A stretch of DNA of 64,000 nt from Pseudomonas nitroreducens (lineage in GTDB: Bacteria; Pseudomonadota; Gammaproteobacteria; Pseudomonadales; Pseudomonadaceae): assembly GCF_024170165.1 (NCBI RefSeq), contig NZ_JALJXP010000019.1, forward strand, positions 56,139 through 120,138. Reading direction: 5' to 3'. Positions 9,017 to 16,469 of the stretch are shown in pieces. Both the position numbers and the translations under genes were made by a program. Below the pieces are notes generated by a model. The model searched no databases, was not told where the DNA came from, and was given only the letters and a program-made list of their open reading frames with translations. Numbering within the stretch: position 1 is the first letter of the stretch; the number at the start of each line of letters is the position of its first letter.

Positions 9017-9223
9017 ATGTCCAGCACCCTGCAAAGCCTAGACGAGGCCTACCGCATCACCTACATCACCCTGGACGAGGTGCAACTGCACTTCGAGACC
9101 GAAATCGCCATCCCCGACGAGGACGGTGGCCTCGCCCTGCTCCGTGCCGCCACGCCGCCGTCGGAGCGCCGGGCGCTGCGCGAACTGATCTGCGAGCAGG
9201 CCCCGGCGGTTCTTTCAGCGTAG
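9017..9223 (+). CDS. Small conserved-looking protein of unknown function
   Basis: Reading frame of 68 residues beginning MSSTLQSLDEAYRITYITLDEV, rich in acidic residues, with no signal peptide or membrane segment. It has normal third-position GC and ends just before a strong terminator, which supports it being real. The ATG at 9017 is preferred over upstream in-frame codons because the segment before it is proline/histidine-rich and unlike protein. Function cannot be read. Confidence 0.5.
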   Translation: MSSTLQSLDEAYRITYITLDEVQLHFETEIAIPDEDGGLALLRAATPPSERRALRELICEQAPAVLSA

Positions 9224-9231
9224 ACCCTGCA

Positions 9232-9265
9232 AAGCAATAGCCCCGCATTCGCGGGGCTATTGCTT
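9232..9265. terminator. Bidirectional terminator
   Basis: A perfect 15-bp stem AAGCAATAGCCCCGC / GCGGGGCTATTGCTT with an ATTC loop. It lies between two convergent genes (the 68-residue protein and the iorB-like gene). Poor T tracts make it a weaker terminator on either strand than its stem suggests. Confidence 0.7.
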
Positions 9266-9278
9266 CAGGCTTCGAACC

Positions 9279-11522
9279 TCACGCCTGCAACTGATTGCCG
9301 ATCGGTAGCGTGCGGATACGCTTGCCGGTCGCCGCGAACAGCGCGTTGGCCAGCGCCGGCGCCAGGGGCGGCACGCCCGGCTCACCGACACCGGTCGGCG
9401 GTTCGGCGGACGGCACGATGTGCACCTCCACCACCGGCATCTCGTTGATCCGCAGCACCTGGAAGTCGTGGAAGTTGGACTGGTCGACCTTGCCGTCGGT
9501 CAGCGTGATGGCGCTGTGCAGCGCCGCCGACAGGGCGAAGCCGATGCCTCCCTCCATCTGCGCCTTGATCACGTCCGGGTTGATCGCCAGGCCGCAGTCC
9601 ACTGCGCAGACCACGCGGTCCACCTTGAAGCTCTTGTCCGCCTTGTAGGTCACCTCGACCACCTGGGCGACGAAGCTGCCGAACGACTCGTGCACGGCGA
9701 TACCACGGCCGCGCTGCTCACCGTCCTTGCCTTTTTCCAGCGGCGCGAGCCAATTCGCCCGCTGTGCCACCAGCTCCAGCGCGCCACGATGACGCGGGTG
9801 CTTTTCCAGCAGCTTGCGGCGGAATTCGTAAGGGTCCTGCCTGGCGGCAATGGCTGCTTCGTCGACCAGCGTCTCGGTGGAGAACGCCGTGTGGGTGTGA
9901 CCCACCGAACGCCACCACTGGGTCGGCACCGTAACGTTCTCCGCCAGCGCCTGTTCGACGCGCAGGTTCGGCACAGCGTAAGGCAGGTCGGCGGCCCCCT
10001 CGACGGCGATCTTGTCGACGCCGTCCTTGACCATGAACTTCTCGAACGACGTGCCGACAATGAAGGATTGCCCCACCAGTCGCTGCTCCCAGCCCACCAG
10101 GTTGCCCTGGGCATCCACCGCCAGCCGTGCGCGGTGCAGGAAGGCCGGACGGTAGTAGCCGGCGCGGGTGTCATCTTCGCGAGTCCAGACCATCTTGATC
10201 GGCACCTTCACGCCCTGCTCGCGGGCTGCCTTGGCGATGGCCACCGCTTCCAGCACGTAATCCGAATGCGGATTGGCCCGGCGGCCGAAGCTGCCGCCAG
10301 CGTAGAGCTGGGTGATGCTCACCTGCTCGGGCGGCATGCCCAGCAGCTGCGCCACCGACATCTGGTCGCCGGTCTGCCACTGCTCGCCGTTCCAGATCTG
10401 GCAGCCGTCCTCCTTGAGGAACACCACGCAGTTCAGCGGCTCCATGGCGGCGTGGGCCAGATAGGGGAACTGGTACTCCGCCTCGATCAGGTGCGCCGGC
10501 TTCTCCAGCGCCTTGCCGATGTCACCTTCGTTGCGCGCCACCAGGCCCGGCTTGCTAGCCATGTCGCGGTACTGGGCGAAGATTTCCTTGCTGCCCATCT
10601 TGAAGGCCTTGCTTTCGTCCCACTCGACCTGCAGCGCGTCACGGCCCTGGCGCGCGGCCCAAGTGTTCTTCGCCAGCACCGCGACGCCGGCGAAACGCCG
10701 CTCGCTGCCGGGGAACTGCACCACGTCGACCACGCCGGGCACGGCCTTGGCCTTGCTCGCATCGACCTTCGCCGGCACGCCGCCGAAGCGTGGCGGGTGG
10801 GCGACCACGGCCACCAGCATGTCCGGCAGGTGCACGTCCTGGGTGAATTGCGCGGTGCCGTCGGTCTTGGACGGGCTGTCCTTGCGCGGCAGCTTGACCT
10901 GGCCGATCAGCTTGAAGTCCTTCGGGTCCTTGAGTTTCACCTCCGCCGGCACCGGCTGCTTCGCCGCCGCCTCGGCCAGTTCGCCGAAGCCGGCCTTGCG
11001 CCCGGAAGCCGGATGGCTGATGACGCCGTCGTGCACTTCGATCTGCGCTGCCGGCACCTTCCACTGCTCCGCCGCCGCACCGACCAGCATGGCGCGGGCG
11101 CTGGCACCGGCCTTGCGCATCTGCTCGAAGGAGTTGGCCATCGCGTTGCTGCCGCCGGTACCCTGCAGGTTGCCGAAGGCCAGGTTGGCATAGCGCTTGG
11201 CGTCCGCCGGTGCGCCTTCGACCTGCACGTGGTTCCAGTCGGCGTCCAGTTCCTCGGCGACCAGCGTGGCCAGGCCGGTGTAGCTGCCCTGGCCCATTTC
11301 CACGTGCTTGGCGATCACGGTGACGGTGCCGTCCGGGGCGATGCGCACAAAGGCGTTGGCTTCGAAATCACTGGCCGCCTGGGCGTCACCCAGCTTGCCC
11401 AGCAGCGGCGCAAAGTAGATGCCCAGGGCCAGGCCGCCGGCCCCACGCAGGAAGCTGCGGCGGCTGACGTTGAGGATGCTGCCGGGCTGCGCCGGCTGTT
11501 CGTCGGTACGGGGTTCGAGCAT
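9279..11522 (-). CDS. Molybdenum hydroxylase large subunit (IorB type)
   Basis: Molybdopterin-binding subunit of 747 residues from the xanthine dehydrogenase / isoquinoline 1-oxidoreductase group, which hydroxylates N-heterocycles or oxidises aldehydes. The N-terminus carries a twin-arginine signal (SRRSFLRGAGGLALG, about 20-34), so the folded enzyme is exported to the periplasm. Co-factor segments are seen in KHVEMGQGSYTGLATLVAEEL, GGSFGRRANPHSDYVLEA and the C-terminal GVGEPGVPPLAPALANAL, whose glutamate is the usual catalytic base. The true start is ATG 11522. The frame extends upstream only as a shadow of the small subunit. It is 11 bases behind the iron-sulfur subunit. No cytochrome c subunit follows. 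The substrate is unknown. Confidence 0.85.
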   Translation of the reverse strand: MLEPRTDEQPAQPGSILNVSRRSFLRGAGGLALGIYFAPLLGKLGDAQAASDFEANAFVRIAPDGTVTVIAKHVEMGQGSYTGLATLVAEELDADWNHVQVEGAPADAKRYANLAFGNLQGTGGSNAMANSFEQMRKAGASARAMLVGAAAEQWKVPAAQIEVHDGVISHPASGRKAGFGELAEAAAKQPVPAEVKLKDPKDFKLIGQVKLPRKDSPSKTDGTAQFTQDVHLPDMLVAVVAHPPRFGGVPAKVDASKAKAVPGVVDVVQFPGSERRFAGVAVLAKNTWAARQGRDALQVEWDESKAFKMGSKEIFAQYRDMASKPGLVARNEGDIGKALEKPAHLIEAEYQFPYLAHAAMEPLNCVVFLKEDGCQIWNGEQWQTGDQMSVAQLLGMPPEQVSITQLYAGGSFGRRANPHSDYVLEAVAIAKAAREQGVKVPIKMVWTREDDTRAGYYRPAFLHRARLAVDAQGNLVGWEQRLVGQSFIVGTSFEKFMVKDGVDKIAVEGAADLPYAVPNLRVEQALAENVTVPTQWWRSVGHTHTAFSTETLVDEAAIAARQDPYEFRRKLLEKHPRHRGALELVAQRANWLAPLEKGKDGEQRGRGIAVHESFGSFVAQVVEVTYKADKSFKVDRVVCAVDCGLAINPDVIKAQMEGGIGFALSAALHSAITLTDGKVDQSNFHDFQVLRINEMPVVEVHIVPSAEPPTGVGEPGVPPLAPALANALFAATGKRIRTLPIGNQLQA

Positions 11523-11533
11523 GACTTCTATCC

Positions 11534-11992
11534 TCAGGCCAGGGTCTGGGCGGCGTCGTGGATGGCCGCGCGGATCCGCGCATAGGTGGCGCAGCGGCAG
11601 ATGTTGCCGCTCATGGCGGCGTCGATGTCGGCGTCGCTGGGCTGCTTGTTCGAGGCCAGCAGCGCGGTGGCCGACATGATCTGCCCGGACTGGCAGTAGC
11701 CGCACTGCACCACGTCGAGCTTGCGCCAGGCCTCCTGCACCGCCTTGCCGGCGGCCTGCTCGGCCACCGCCTCGATGGTGGTGATCTTCTTGCCGGCCAC
11801 CGCCGCCAGCGGGGTGACGCAGGAGCGCGTCGGCTGGCCGTCGATGTGCACGGTGCAGGCGCCGCACAGTGCCATGCCGCAGCCGTACTTGGTGCCGGTC
11901 AGCCCGGCGACATCGCGGATGGCCCAGAGCAGCGGCATCTCGCCGGGGGCGTCGAGCTCGTGGTCCTTGCCGTTCAGGTTCACGGTAATCAT
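11534..11992 (-). CDS. Molybdenum hydroxylase [2Fe-2S] subunit (IorA type)
   Basis: Electron-transfer subunit of 152 residues. The N-terminal plant-ferredoxin cluster is bound by [17 protein letters not shown] plus SCVTP, and the second cluster by QCGYCQSGQ and [11 protein letters not shown], exactly the two-cluster CoxS/IorA layout. The start at 11992 gives the typical [14 protein letters not shown] opening. It is the first gene of a two-gene operon with the large subunit 11 bases downstream. It has no signal of its own, so it should ride out of the cell with the Tat-tagged large subunit, as known for this family. Confidence 0.9.
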   Translation of the reverse strand: MITVNLNGKDHELDAPGEMPLLWAIRDVAGLTGTKYGCGMALCGACTVHIDGQPTRSCVTPLAAVAGKKITTIEAVAEQAAGKAVQEAWRKLDVVQCGYCQSGQIMSATALLASNKQPSDADIDAAMSGNICRCATYARIRAAIHDAAQTLA

Positions 11993-12245
11993 CAGGGGAT
12001 TCACCTCTTCATGCGGGTGATGGATGGAGGCGAAGCACAGCGGCTCCGACACGCAATGGATTCAGCCTAGGCGCAGGGCCGGCAGGTGCCGCGACAATAC
12101 GCGAGGAAGGCGCCGAGCGGTTTGCCTGGTTCTCCCGAGGCTTGCCTGATACTGCGGGGGATGTAGCGGTGTATAGAAGGCTCTATTCCGCAGGTCTGCG
12201 ACCGACAGGCGCAACGCAGGATGGCTGTAATGCCGGCGGTGAGCA

Positions 12246-12386
12246 ATCGCGGACAGAGTCCGCTCCTACGTAGGTTGGTGGCAACGGAGCAATCCTCCAG
12301 GAGCGGGCCATGCCCGCGATCGCGCGCATGGCGCGCTCCTACACGGTGTTTACCCGGAGCGTAGGAGCGGGCTCTGTCCGCGATCG
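12246..12386. repeat. Cluster of three REP palindromes
   Basis: Three units in alternating orientation: ATCGCGGACAGAGTCCGCTC (12246 onward), a long GCGATCGC-centred unit (about 12297-12342), and GTAGGAGCGGGCTCTGTCCG (12361 onward). This is the layout of a bacterial interspersed mosaic element. Confidence 0.75.
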
Positions 12387-12429
12387 TTTCCAAGCCGCTG
12401 CGTAGCGCAACGACTGCTTCGCAGGCAAT

Positions 12430-12459
12430 AAAAAAGCCACTCCGAAGAGTGGCTTTTTT
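12430..12459 (-). terminator. mexS terminator
   Basis: Stem AAAAAAGCCACTC-CGAA-GAGTGGCTTTTTT immediately past the mexS stop. The symmetric A/T arms give a T tract on the minus strand. Confidence 0.9.
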
Positions 12460-12476
12460 CAGCTACCGATGTCGGA

Positions 12477-13496
12477 TCACTCCGGCATCTTCATCACCAC
12501 ACGGCCGCCGCCTGGGCAGGTTTCCATGTAGTAGTTGGCGTCGCGGTACTGGGCGAAGTCGAACACCCGGTCGATGCTCGGCTTGAGCAGCTGGTCGGCG
12601 GTCATCTGGTTGATCGCGGTCAGCGCCCGTTGCACGGCTTCGTCGTTGCGGGTCAGGCCGATCTCCGGTTGCCCGGTGAAGTCCAGCACGCAGTGACGGT
12701 AGAACTGCAGGTGCTTCTTGAACGCCGCACAGGCCGGGAAGGCGGCGTCGTTGCCGCCATTGATGCCGTAGAGGATCAGCTTGCCGCGCGGCGCGGCGAC
12801 GTCACCCAGCAGTTTCATCTGCGGGCCGGCGCACTGGTCGAGGACAATCTCCACGCCTTCACCCTTGGTGAAGCGCTCGACTTCCAGCACCAGGTCCTGC
12901 TCCTCGGTGTAGATGATCTTGTCCGCACCCAGGCCCTTCAGAAACTCGCGGGTTTCCTCGTGGCTGGTGGTGGCGATCACCTGGGCGCCGAGCGCCTTGG
13001 CCAGCTGCACCGCCTGCGGAGCGAGGCAATGACCGGCCTCGGTGATCAGCACGCGCTGGCCGGGCTTGATCTGTGCCAACTCCACCAGGGCGAAGTAGGA
13101 ATACAGCAGGCCGGTGTAGTGCACGGCGGCTTCGACCGGGGTCAGCACCTCGGGATAGCGGGTCAGCGAGGTGCGCGGCACGATGACGTGGTCGCCCCAG
13201 GCCGGGTACAGGTTCGGCGAGTTCGCCGGGAAACTGGCCACCGCCACGCCGGGCTCGAGGTCTTCAACGCCCTCGCCCACGGCTTCGACGATGCCGGAGA
13301 GTTCATAGCCGATGCCCGCCGGCAGCTTGGCCTGATCCGGGGCGAGGTTCTGCCGCCAGAGCACGTCGCGCCAACTGACGCCCAGTGCCTGGGTACGGAC
13401 CAGCACTTCACCCGGCCCCGGCTGCGGGGTCGGCATTTCCTCGATCTTCAGGACCGAGGCGTCACCGAACTGGTGGAAACGGATCATGCGGGACAT
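12477..13496 (-). CDS. mexS: MexS, zinc-type alcohol dehydrogenase / quinone oxidoreductase
   Basis: NAD(P)H-dependent MDR-superfamily oxidoreductase of 339 residues, matching the length of P. aeruginosa MexS. The GroES-like N-terminal domain (PGPGEVLVRTQALGVSWRDVLWRQ) is followed by a Rossmann domain (GQRVLITEAGHCLAPQAVQLAKALGA). In P. aeruginosa, loss of MexS raises MexT activity and mexEF-oprN expression, probably through accumulation of an electrophilic metabolite. It is divergent from mexT, as in that species. The start at 13496 follows AGGCGAGG at a good distance. The upstream in-frame ATGs would extend into the shared promoter. Confidence 0.9.
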   Translation of the reverse strand: MSRMIRFHQFGDASVLKIEEMPTPQPGPGEVLVRTQALGVSWRDVLWRQNLAPDQAKLPAGIGYELSGIVEAVGEGVEDLEPGVAVASFPANSPNLYPAWGDHVIVPRTSLTRYPEVLTPVEAAVHYTGLLYSYFALVELAQIKPGQRVLITEAGHCLAPQAVQLAKALGAQVIATTSHEETREFLKGLGADKIIYTEEQDLVLEVERFTKGEGVEIVLDQCAGPQMKLLGDVAAPRGKLILYGINGGNDAAFPACAAFKKHLQFYRHCVLDFTGQPEIGLTRNDEAVQRALTAINQMTADQLLKPSIDRVFDFAQYRDANYYMETCPGGGRVVMKMPE

Positions 13497-13809
13497 CACA
13501 TACCTCGCCTTAGTAGTGCTCATAGCCACGGACTCTATCCGGGCTTTAGGGGTGACGCCACCGTTCACCATTGATAATTGACATAAACGCCGATGATTCG
13601 GCCCGCGTTGAAAGCCTTGTCCGGCGCGGCTGCAAGGCTCTGCGACGGGGCTGCGGGAGGGACCGGGGCGGCTCTGTTCCTACAGAGTCTGACCACACTG
13701 CCGGGGCGAGATTCTCATTAAAAAAGTGGAAATTGATCAAGGACTTATCTGACAGACTTGACTCAGGACACGCTCGGCCCCACTTTTCCCCCATCGCCAG
13801 GGAGTCCCT
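13497..13809. other. mexS-mexT divergent promoter region
   Basis: 313 bases without a gene. An AT-rich core (ATTGATAATTGACATAAA, about 13569-13586) is likely to hold the mexS promoter. A degraded REP arm (GGCTCTGTTCCTAC, near 13670-13683) follows. A second AT-rich segment (13715-13755) precedes mexT. Confidence 0.5.
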
Positions 13810-14724
13810 ATGAACCGCAACGACCTCCGCAAGGTTGATCTCAACCTGTTGATCGTTTTCGAGACGCTGATGCATGAACGCAGCGTGACCCGCGCCGCCG
13901 AGAAGCTGTTCCTCGGCCAGCCGGCGATCAGTGCGGCCCTGGCGCGCCTGCGCGGTCTGTTCGACGATCCGCTGTTCGTGCGCACCGGGCGCAGCATGGA
14001 ACCCACCGCACGGGCGCAGGAAATCTTCGGCCACCTCTCGCCGGCACTGGACTCCATCTCCACCGCCCTGAGCCGCGCCGCCGACTTCGACCCGGCCACC
14101 AGCAAGGCGGTGTTCCGCATCGGCCTTTCCGATGACGTGGAGTTCGGCCTGCTGCCGCCGCTGCTGCGTCGCCTGCGCTCCGAGGCGCCGGGCATCACCC
14201 TGGTGGTGCGCCGCGCCAACTACCTGCTGATGCCGCAACTGCTGTCCTCCGGGGAAATCTCCGTGGGCGTGAGCTACACCGACGAGCTGCCGGCCAACGC
14301 CAAGCGCAAGACCCTGCGCCGCAGCACCTGGAAGATCCTGCGTGCCGATTCGATACCCGGCGCGCTGACCCTCGATGACTACTGCGCGCGCCCGCACGCA
14401 CTGGTGTCCTATGCCGGCGACCTGGACGGCTTCGTCGACCAGACCCTCGCCGAGATGGACCGCAAGCGCCAGGTGGTGCTGGCCGTGCCGCAGTTCGTCG
14501 GTCTTGCGCAGTTGCTGGCCGGCACCGACATCATCGCCACCGTGCCCGAGTACGTCGCCCTGGCCCTCACCGCCGCCGGCGGCCTGCGCGCCGAGGAACC
14601 GCCCTTCCCCACGCGCCTGGCCGAGCTGTCCATGGTCTGGCGCGGTGCCCAGGACCAGGACCCGGCCGAACGCTGGCTGCGCTCGCGCATCACCATGTTC
14701 GTGGGTGACCCGGACAGTCTCTGA
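13810..14724 (+). CDS. mexT: MexT, LysR-type activator of mexEF-oprN
   Basis: LysR regulator of 304 residues, the length of the functional P. aeruginosa MexT. The NodD-like DNA-binding domain reads VDLNLLIVFETLMHERSVTRAAEKLFLGQPAISAALARLR, followed by FDDPLFVRTGRSMEPT. The effector domain then runs from about 90 to the end. It activates the mexEF-oprN operon just downstream and the divergent mexS. The frame is intact, without the inactivating repeats or frameshifts known from some P. aeruginosa strains, so the regulator is probably functional. The start follows GGGAGTCCCT. Confidence 0.93.
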   Translation: MNRNDLRKVDLNLLIVFETLMHERSVTRAAEKLFLGQPAISAALARLRGLFDDPLFVRTGRSMEPTARAQEIFGHLSPALDSISTALSRAADFDPATSKAVFRIGLSDDVEFGLLPPLLRRLRSEAPGITLVVRRANYLLMPQLLSSGEISVGVSYTDELPANAKRKTLRRSTWKILRADSIPGALTLDDYCARPHALVSYAGDLDGFVDQTLAEMDRKRQVVLAVPQFVGLAQLLAGTDIIATVPEYVALALTAAGGLRAEEPPFPTRLAELSMVWRGAQDQDPAERWLRSRITMFVGDPDSL

Positions 14725-14744
14725 CGCCCACAGTGGGCTCCACC

Positions 14745-14821
14745 GTAGGGCGCATAACCTGGAACAGGTTATCCGCCGGCAACGACACGGCGGATAACGC
14801 CTGGAGCGTTATTCGCCCTAC
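14745..14821. repeat. Composite dyad element, copy 3
   Basis: Same plan as copies 1 and 2, but the right arm reads GCGTTATTCGCCCTAC. The distinguishing base becomes T, which gives a G-T wobble in the local hairpin and a mismatch in the long-range pairing. Confidence 0.8.
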
Positions 14822-14847
14822 GCGACTCCAAGCACCGTGCAATGCGG

Positions 14848-14871
14848 GTTCGCGAGCAAGCTCGCTCCTAC
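14848..14871. repeat. REP palindrome
   Basis: GTTCGCGAGCAAGCTCGCTCCTAC, the exact inverse of the copy at 48-71. Confidence 0.75.
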
Positions 14872-14909
14872 AATAGGTCGTTTCAGCCAAGCATCAGCGT
14901 GGGGCGAGC

Positions 14910-14944
14910 CCCTCTCCCCAACCCTCTCCCTGAAGGGAGAGGGA
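14910..14944. repeat. CCCTCTCCC-type module, single
   Basis: CCTCTCCCCAACCCTCTCCC followed by TGAAGGGAGAGGGAG. It is one half of the paired element seen at 4498-4650 and 51350-51490. Confidence 0.65.
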
Positions 14945-15008
14945 GCTAAAAGCGGCAAACCCCGTGCCCACTCCTTCTATCTATTCCTGCGCATAGTGCA
15001 AAAGCATT

Positions 15009-15025
15009 TATCACTGCGCGTGATA
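15009..15025. promoter_or_regulatory. Candidate MexT operator (nod-box type)
   Basis: TATCAC-N5-GTGATA is a perfect dyad that contains ATC-N9-GAT, the nod-box core bound by NodD-like LysR regulators, including MexT. It lies 100 bases upstream of the mexE start, in the only repeat-free part of the spacer. Binding is inferred. Confidence 0.6.
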
Positions 15026-15124
15026 ATCAAAATCTGCTCGTTCGATTAGTTCCCGGGCGCCCCGTTGCGCAGACTCCGCTCCATCAGAAATCCCAAAACC
15101 AATTAGATCGCCGGAGTCCTTTCC

Positions 15125-16360
15125 ATGGAGCGAAATCTGAACACCTTGCGTATTCCGTTGGCGTTGGCCGCCGTGCTGGTTCTCAGCGCCTGCGGCAAGG
15201 GCCAGGAGGCGGCACAGAACATGGCCGCCCCCAAGGTCAGCGTGGCGGATGTCATCGAGCAACCGATCAACGAATGGGACGAGTTCACCGGCCGCCTGGA
15301 GGCTCCGGAGTCCGTCGAACTGCGTCCGCGCGTCTCCGGCTACATCGACCGCGTCGCCTTCCGTGAGGGCGCACTGGTGAAGAAAGGCGACCTGCTGTTC
15401 CAGATCGACCCGCGGCCGTTCCAGGCCGAGGTGCACCGCCTGGAAGCCCAGCTGCAACAGGCTCGCGCCAACCAGACCCGTACCGTCAACGAAGCGTCCC
15501 GCGGTGATCGTCTGCGCGCCACCAACGCCATTTCCGCGGAACTCGCCGACGCCCGCACCGCCGCCGCCACCGAGGCGAAAGCCGTGGTCGCCGCGACCCA
15601 GGCGGAACTGGACAACGCCCGCCTGAACCTGTCGTTCACCCAGGTCACCGCGCCCATCGACGGCCGCGTCTCGCGCGCCGAAGTCACCGCCGGCAACCTG
15701 GTCAACAGCGGCGAAAGCGTGCTGACCACCCTGGTCTCCACCGACAAGGTCTACGCCTACTTCGACGCCGACGAGCGCGTCTACCTGAAGTACGTCGACC
15801 TCGCCCGCAAGGGCGGCCCGGACGCTCGCGGCAGCAGCCCGGTGTACCTGGGCCTGACCGGCGAGGACGGCTTCCCCCACCAGGGCCGCCTGGACTTCCT
15901 CGACAACCAGGTCAACCCCAAGACCGGCACCATCCGCGGCCGCGCCGTGTTCGACAACGACGCCAACCAGTTCACCCCCGGCCTGTACGCCCGCATCAAG
16001 CTGGTCGGCAGCGGCACCTACCCCGCCGCGCTGATCAAGGACGAAGCGGTCGGTACCGACCTGGGCAAGAAGTTCGTGCTGGTGCTCGACAAGGACAGCA
16101 AGGTGCAATACCGCGGCATCGAACTGGGCCCGAAACTCGAAGGCCTGCGTATCGTCCGCAGCGGCCTGGTGAAGGGTGACCGCATCGTGGTCAACGGCCT
16201 GCAACGGGTTCGCCCGGGCGCCCAGGTCGATGCCCAGGGTGTCGAGATGGCCAGCAAGGAAACCCTCGCCAACCTCGAAAGCCAGCGTCGTGCGCTGGAG
16301 AGCTTCGAAGCGCCGAAGGTCGCCGAGAAATCCTCCAAGCCGGGTGCTCCGCGCGGCTGA
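15125..16360 (+). CDS. mexE: MexE, RND efflux periplasmic adaptor
   Basis: Membrane-fusion protein of 411 residues linking MexF to OprN. It has a lipoprotein signal with lipobox LSAC (Cys23). Next come barrel-sandwich halves (SVELRPRVSGYIDRVAFREGALVKKGDLLFQID and VTAPIDGRVSRAEVTAGNLV) flanking an alpha-hairpin, then the beta-barrel and membrane-proximal domains. It is the first gene of mexE-mexF-oprN, directly downstream of mexT. In P. aeruginosa the pump exports chloramphenicol, fluoroquinolones, trimethoprim and a quinolone-signal precursor. Expression should depend on MexT. Confidence 0.93.
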   Translation: MERNLNTLRIPLALAAVLVLSACGKGQEAAQNMAAPKVSVADVIEQPINEWDEFTGRLEAPESVELRPRVSGYIDRVAFREGALVKKGDLLFQIDPRPFQAEVHRLEAQLQQARANQTRTVNEASRGDRLRATNAISAELADARTAAATEAKAVVAATQAELDNARLNLSFTQVTAPIDGRVSRAEVTAGNLVNSGESVLTTLVSTDKVYAYFDADERVYLKYVDLARKGGPDARGSSPVYLGLTGEDGFPHQGRLDFLDNQVNPKTGTIRGRAVFDNDANQFTPGLYARIKLVGSGTYPAALIKDEAVGTDLGKKFVLVLDKDSKVQYRGIELGPKLEGLRIVRSGLVKGDRIVVNGLQRVRPGAQVDAQGVEMASKETLANLESQRRALESFEAPKVAEKSSKPGAPRG

Positions 16361-16391
16361 CCCCAACCCGTAATCCATGAACTGATGTACC

Positions 16392-16413
16392 AGGCCCTGT
16401 CCCACCAGGGCCT
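16392..16413 (+). other. Hairpin in the mexE-mexF spacer
   Basis: AGGCCCTG-N6-CAGGGCCT in the 109-base spacer between mexE and mexF, with no T tract after it. It could stabilise or separate the mexE and mexF portions of the mRNA. Function is inferred and weak. Confidence 0.35.
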
Positions 16414-16469
16414 TGGGTGACCTTTGTCCCGGGTTTGGCGAACCGCAGCGTTCGCGACAGGAACCAGCC

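Larger units (their letters stand above)
11993..12476. other. 484-base region upstream of the hydroxylase operon, with a REP cluster
   Basis: Holds the promoter region of the iorAB-like genes at its left end, a cluster of three REPs (12246-12386) and the mexS terminator (12430-12459). No gene is supported. Confidence 0.7.
14725..15124. other. 400-base mexT-mexE spacer with inserted repeats
   Basis: Copy 3 of the composite dyad (14745-14821), a REP (14848-14871) and a CCCTCTCCC module (14910-14944) fill the left half. The right half is AT-richer and holds the candidate MexT site (15009-15025) and the mexE promoter. Confidence 0.7.

Noticed and set aside
13810..14724. Disrupted mexT as found in some P. 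aeruginosa laboratory strains
   Set aside because: The frame is intact for 304 residues and matches the full-length regulator pattern.
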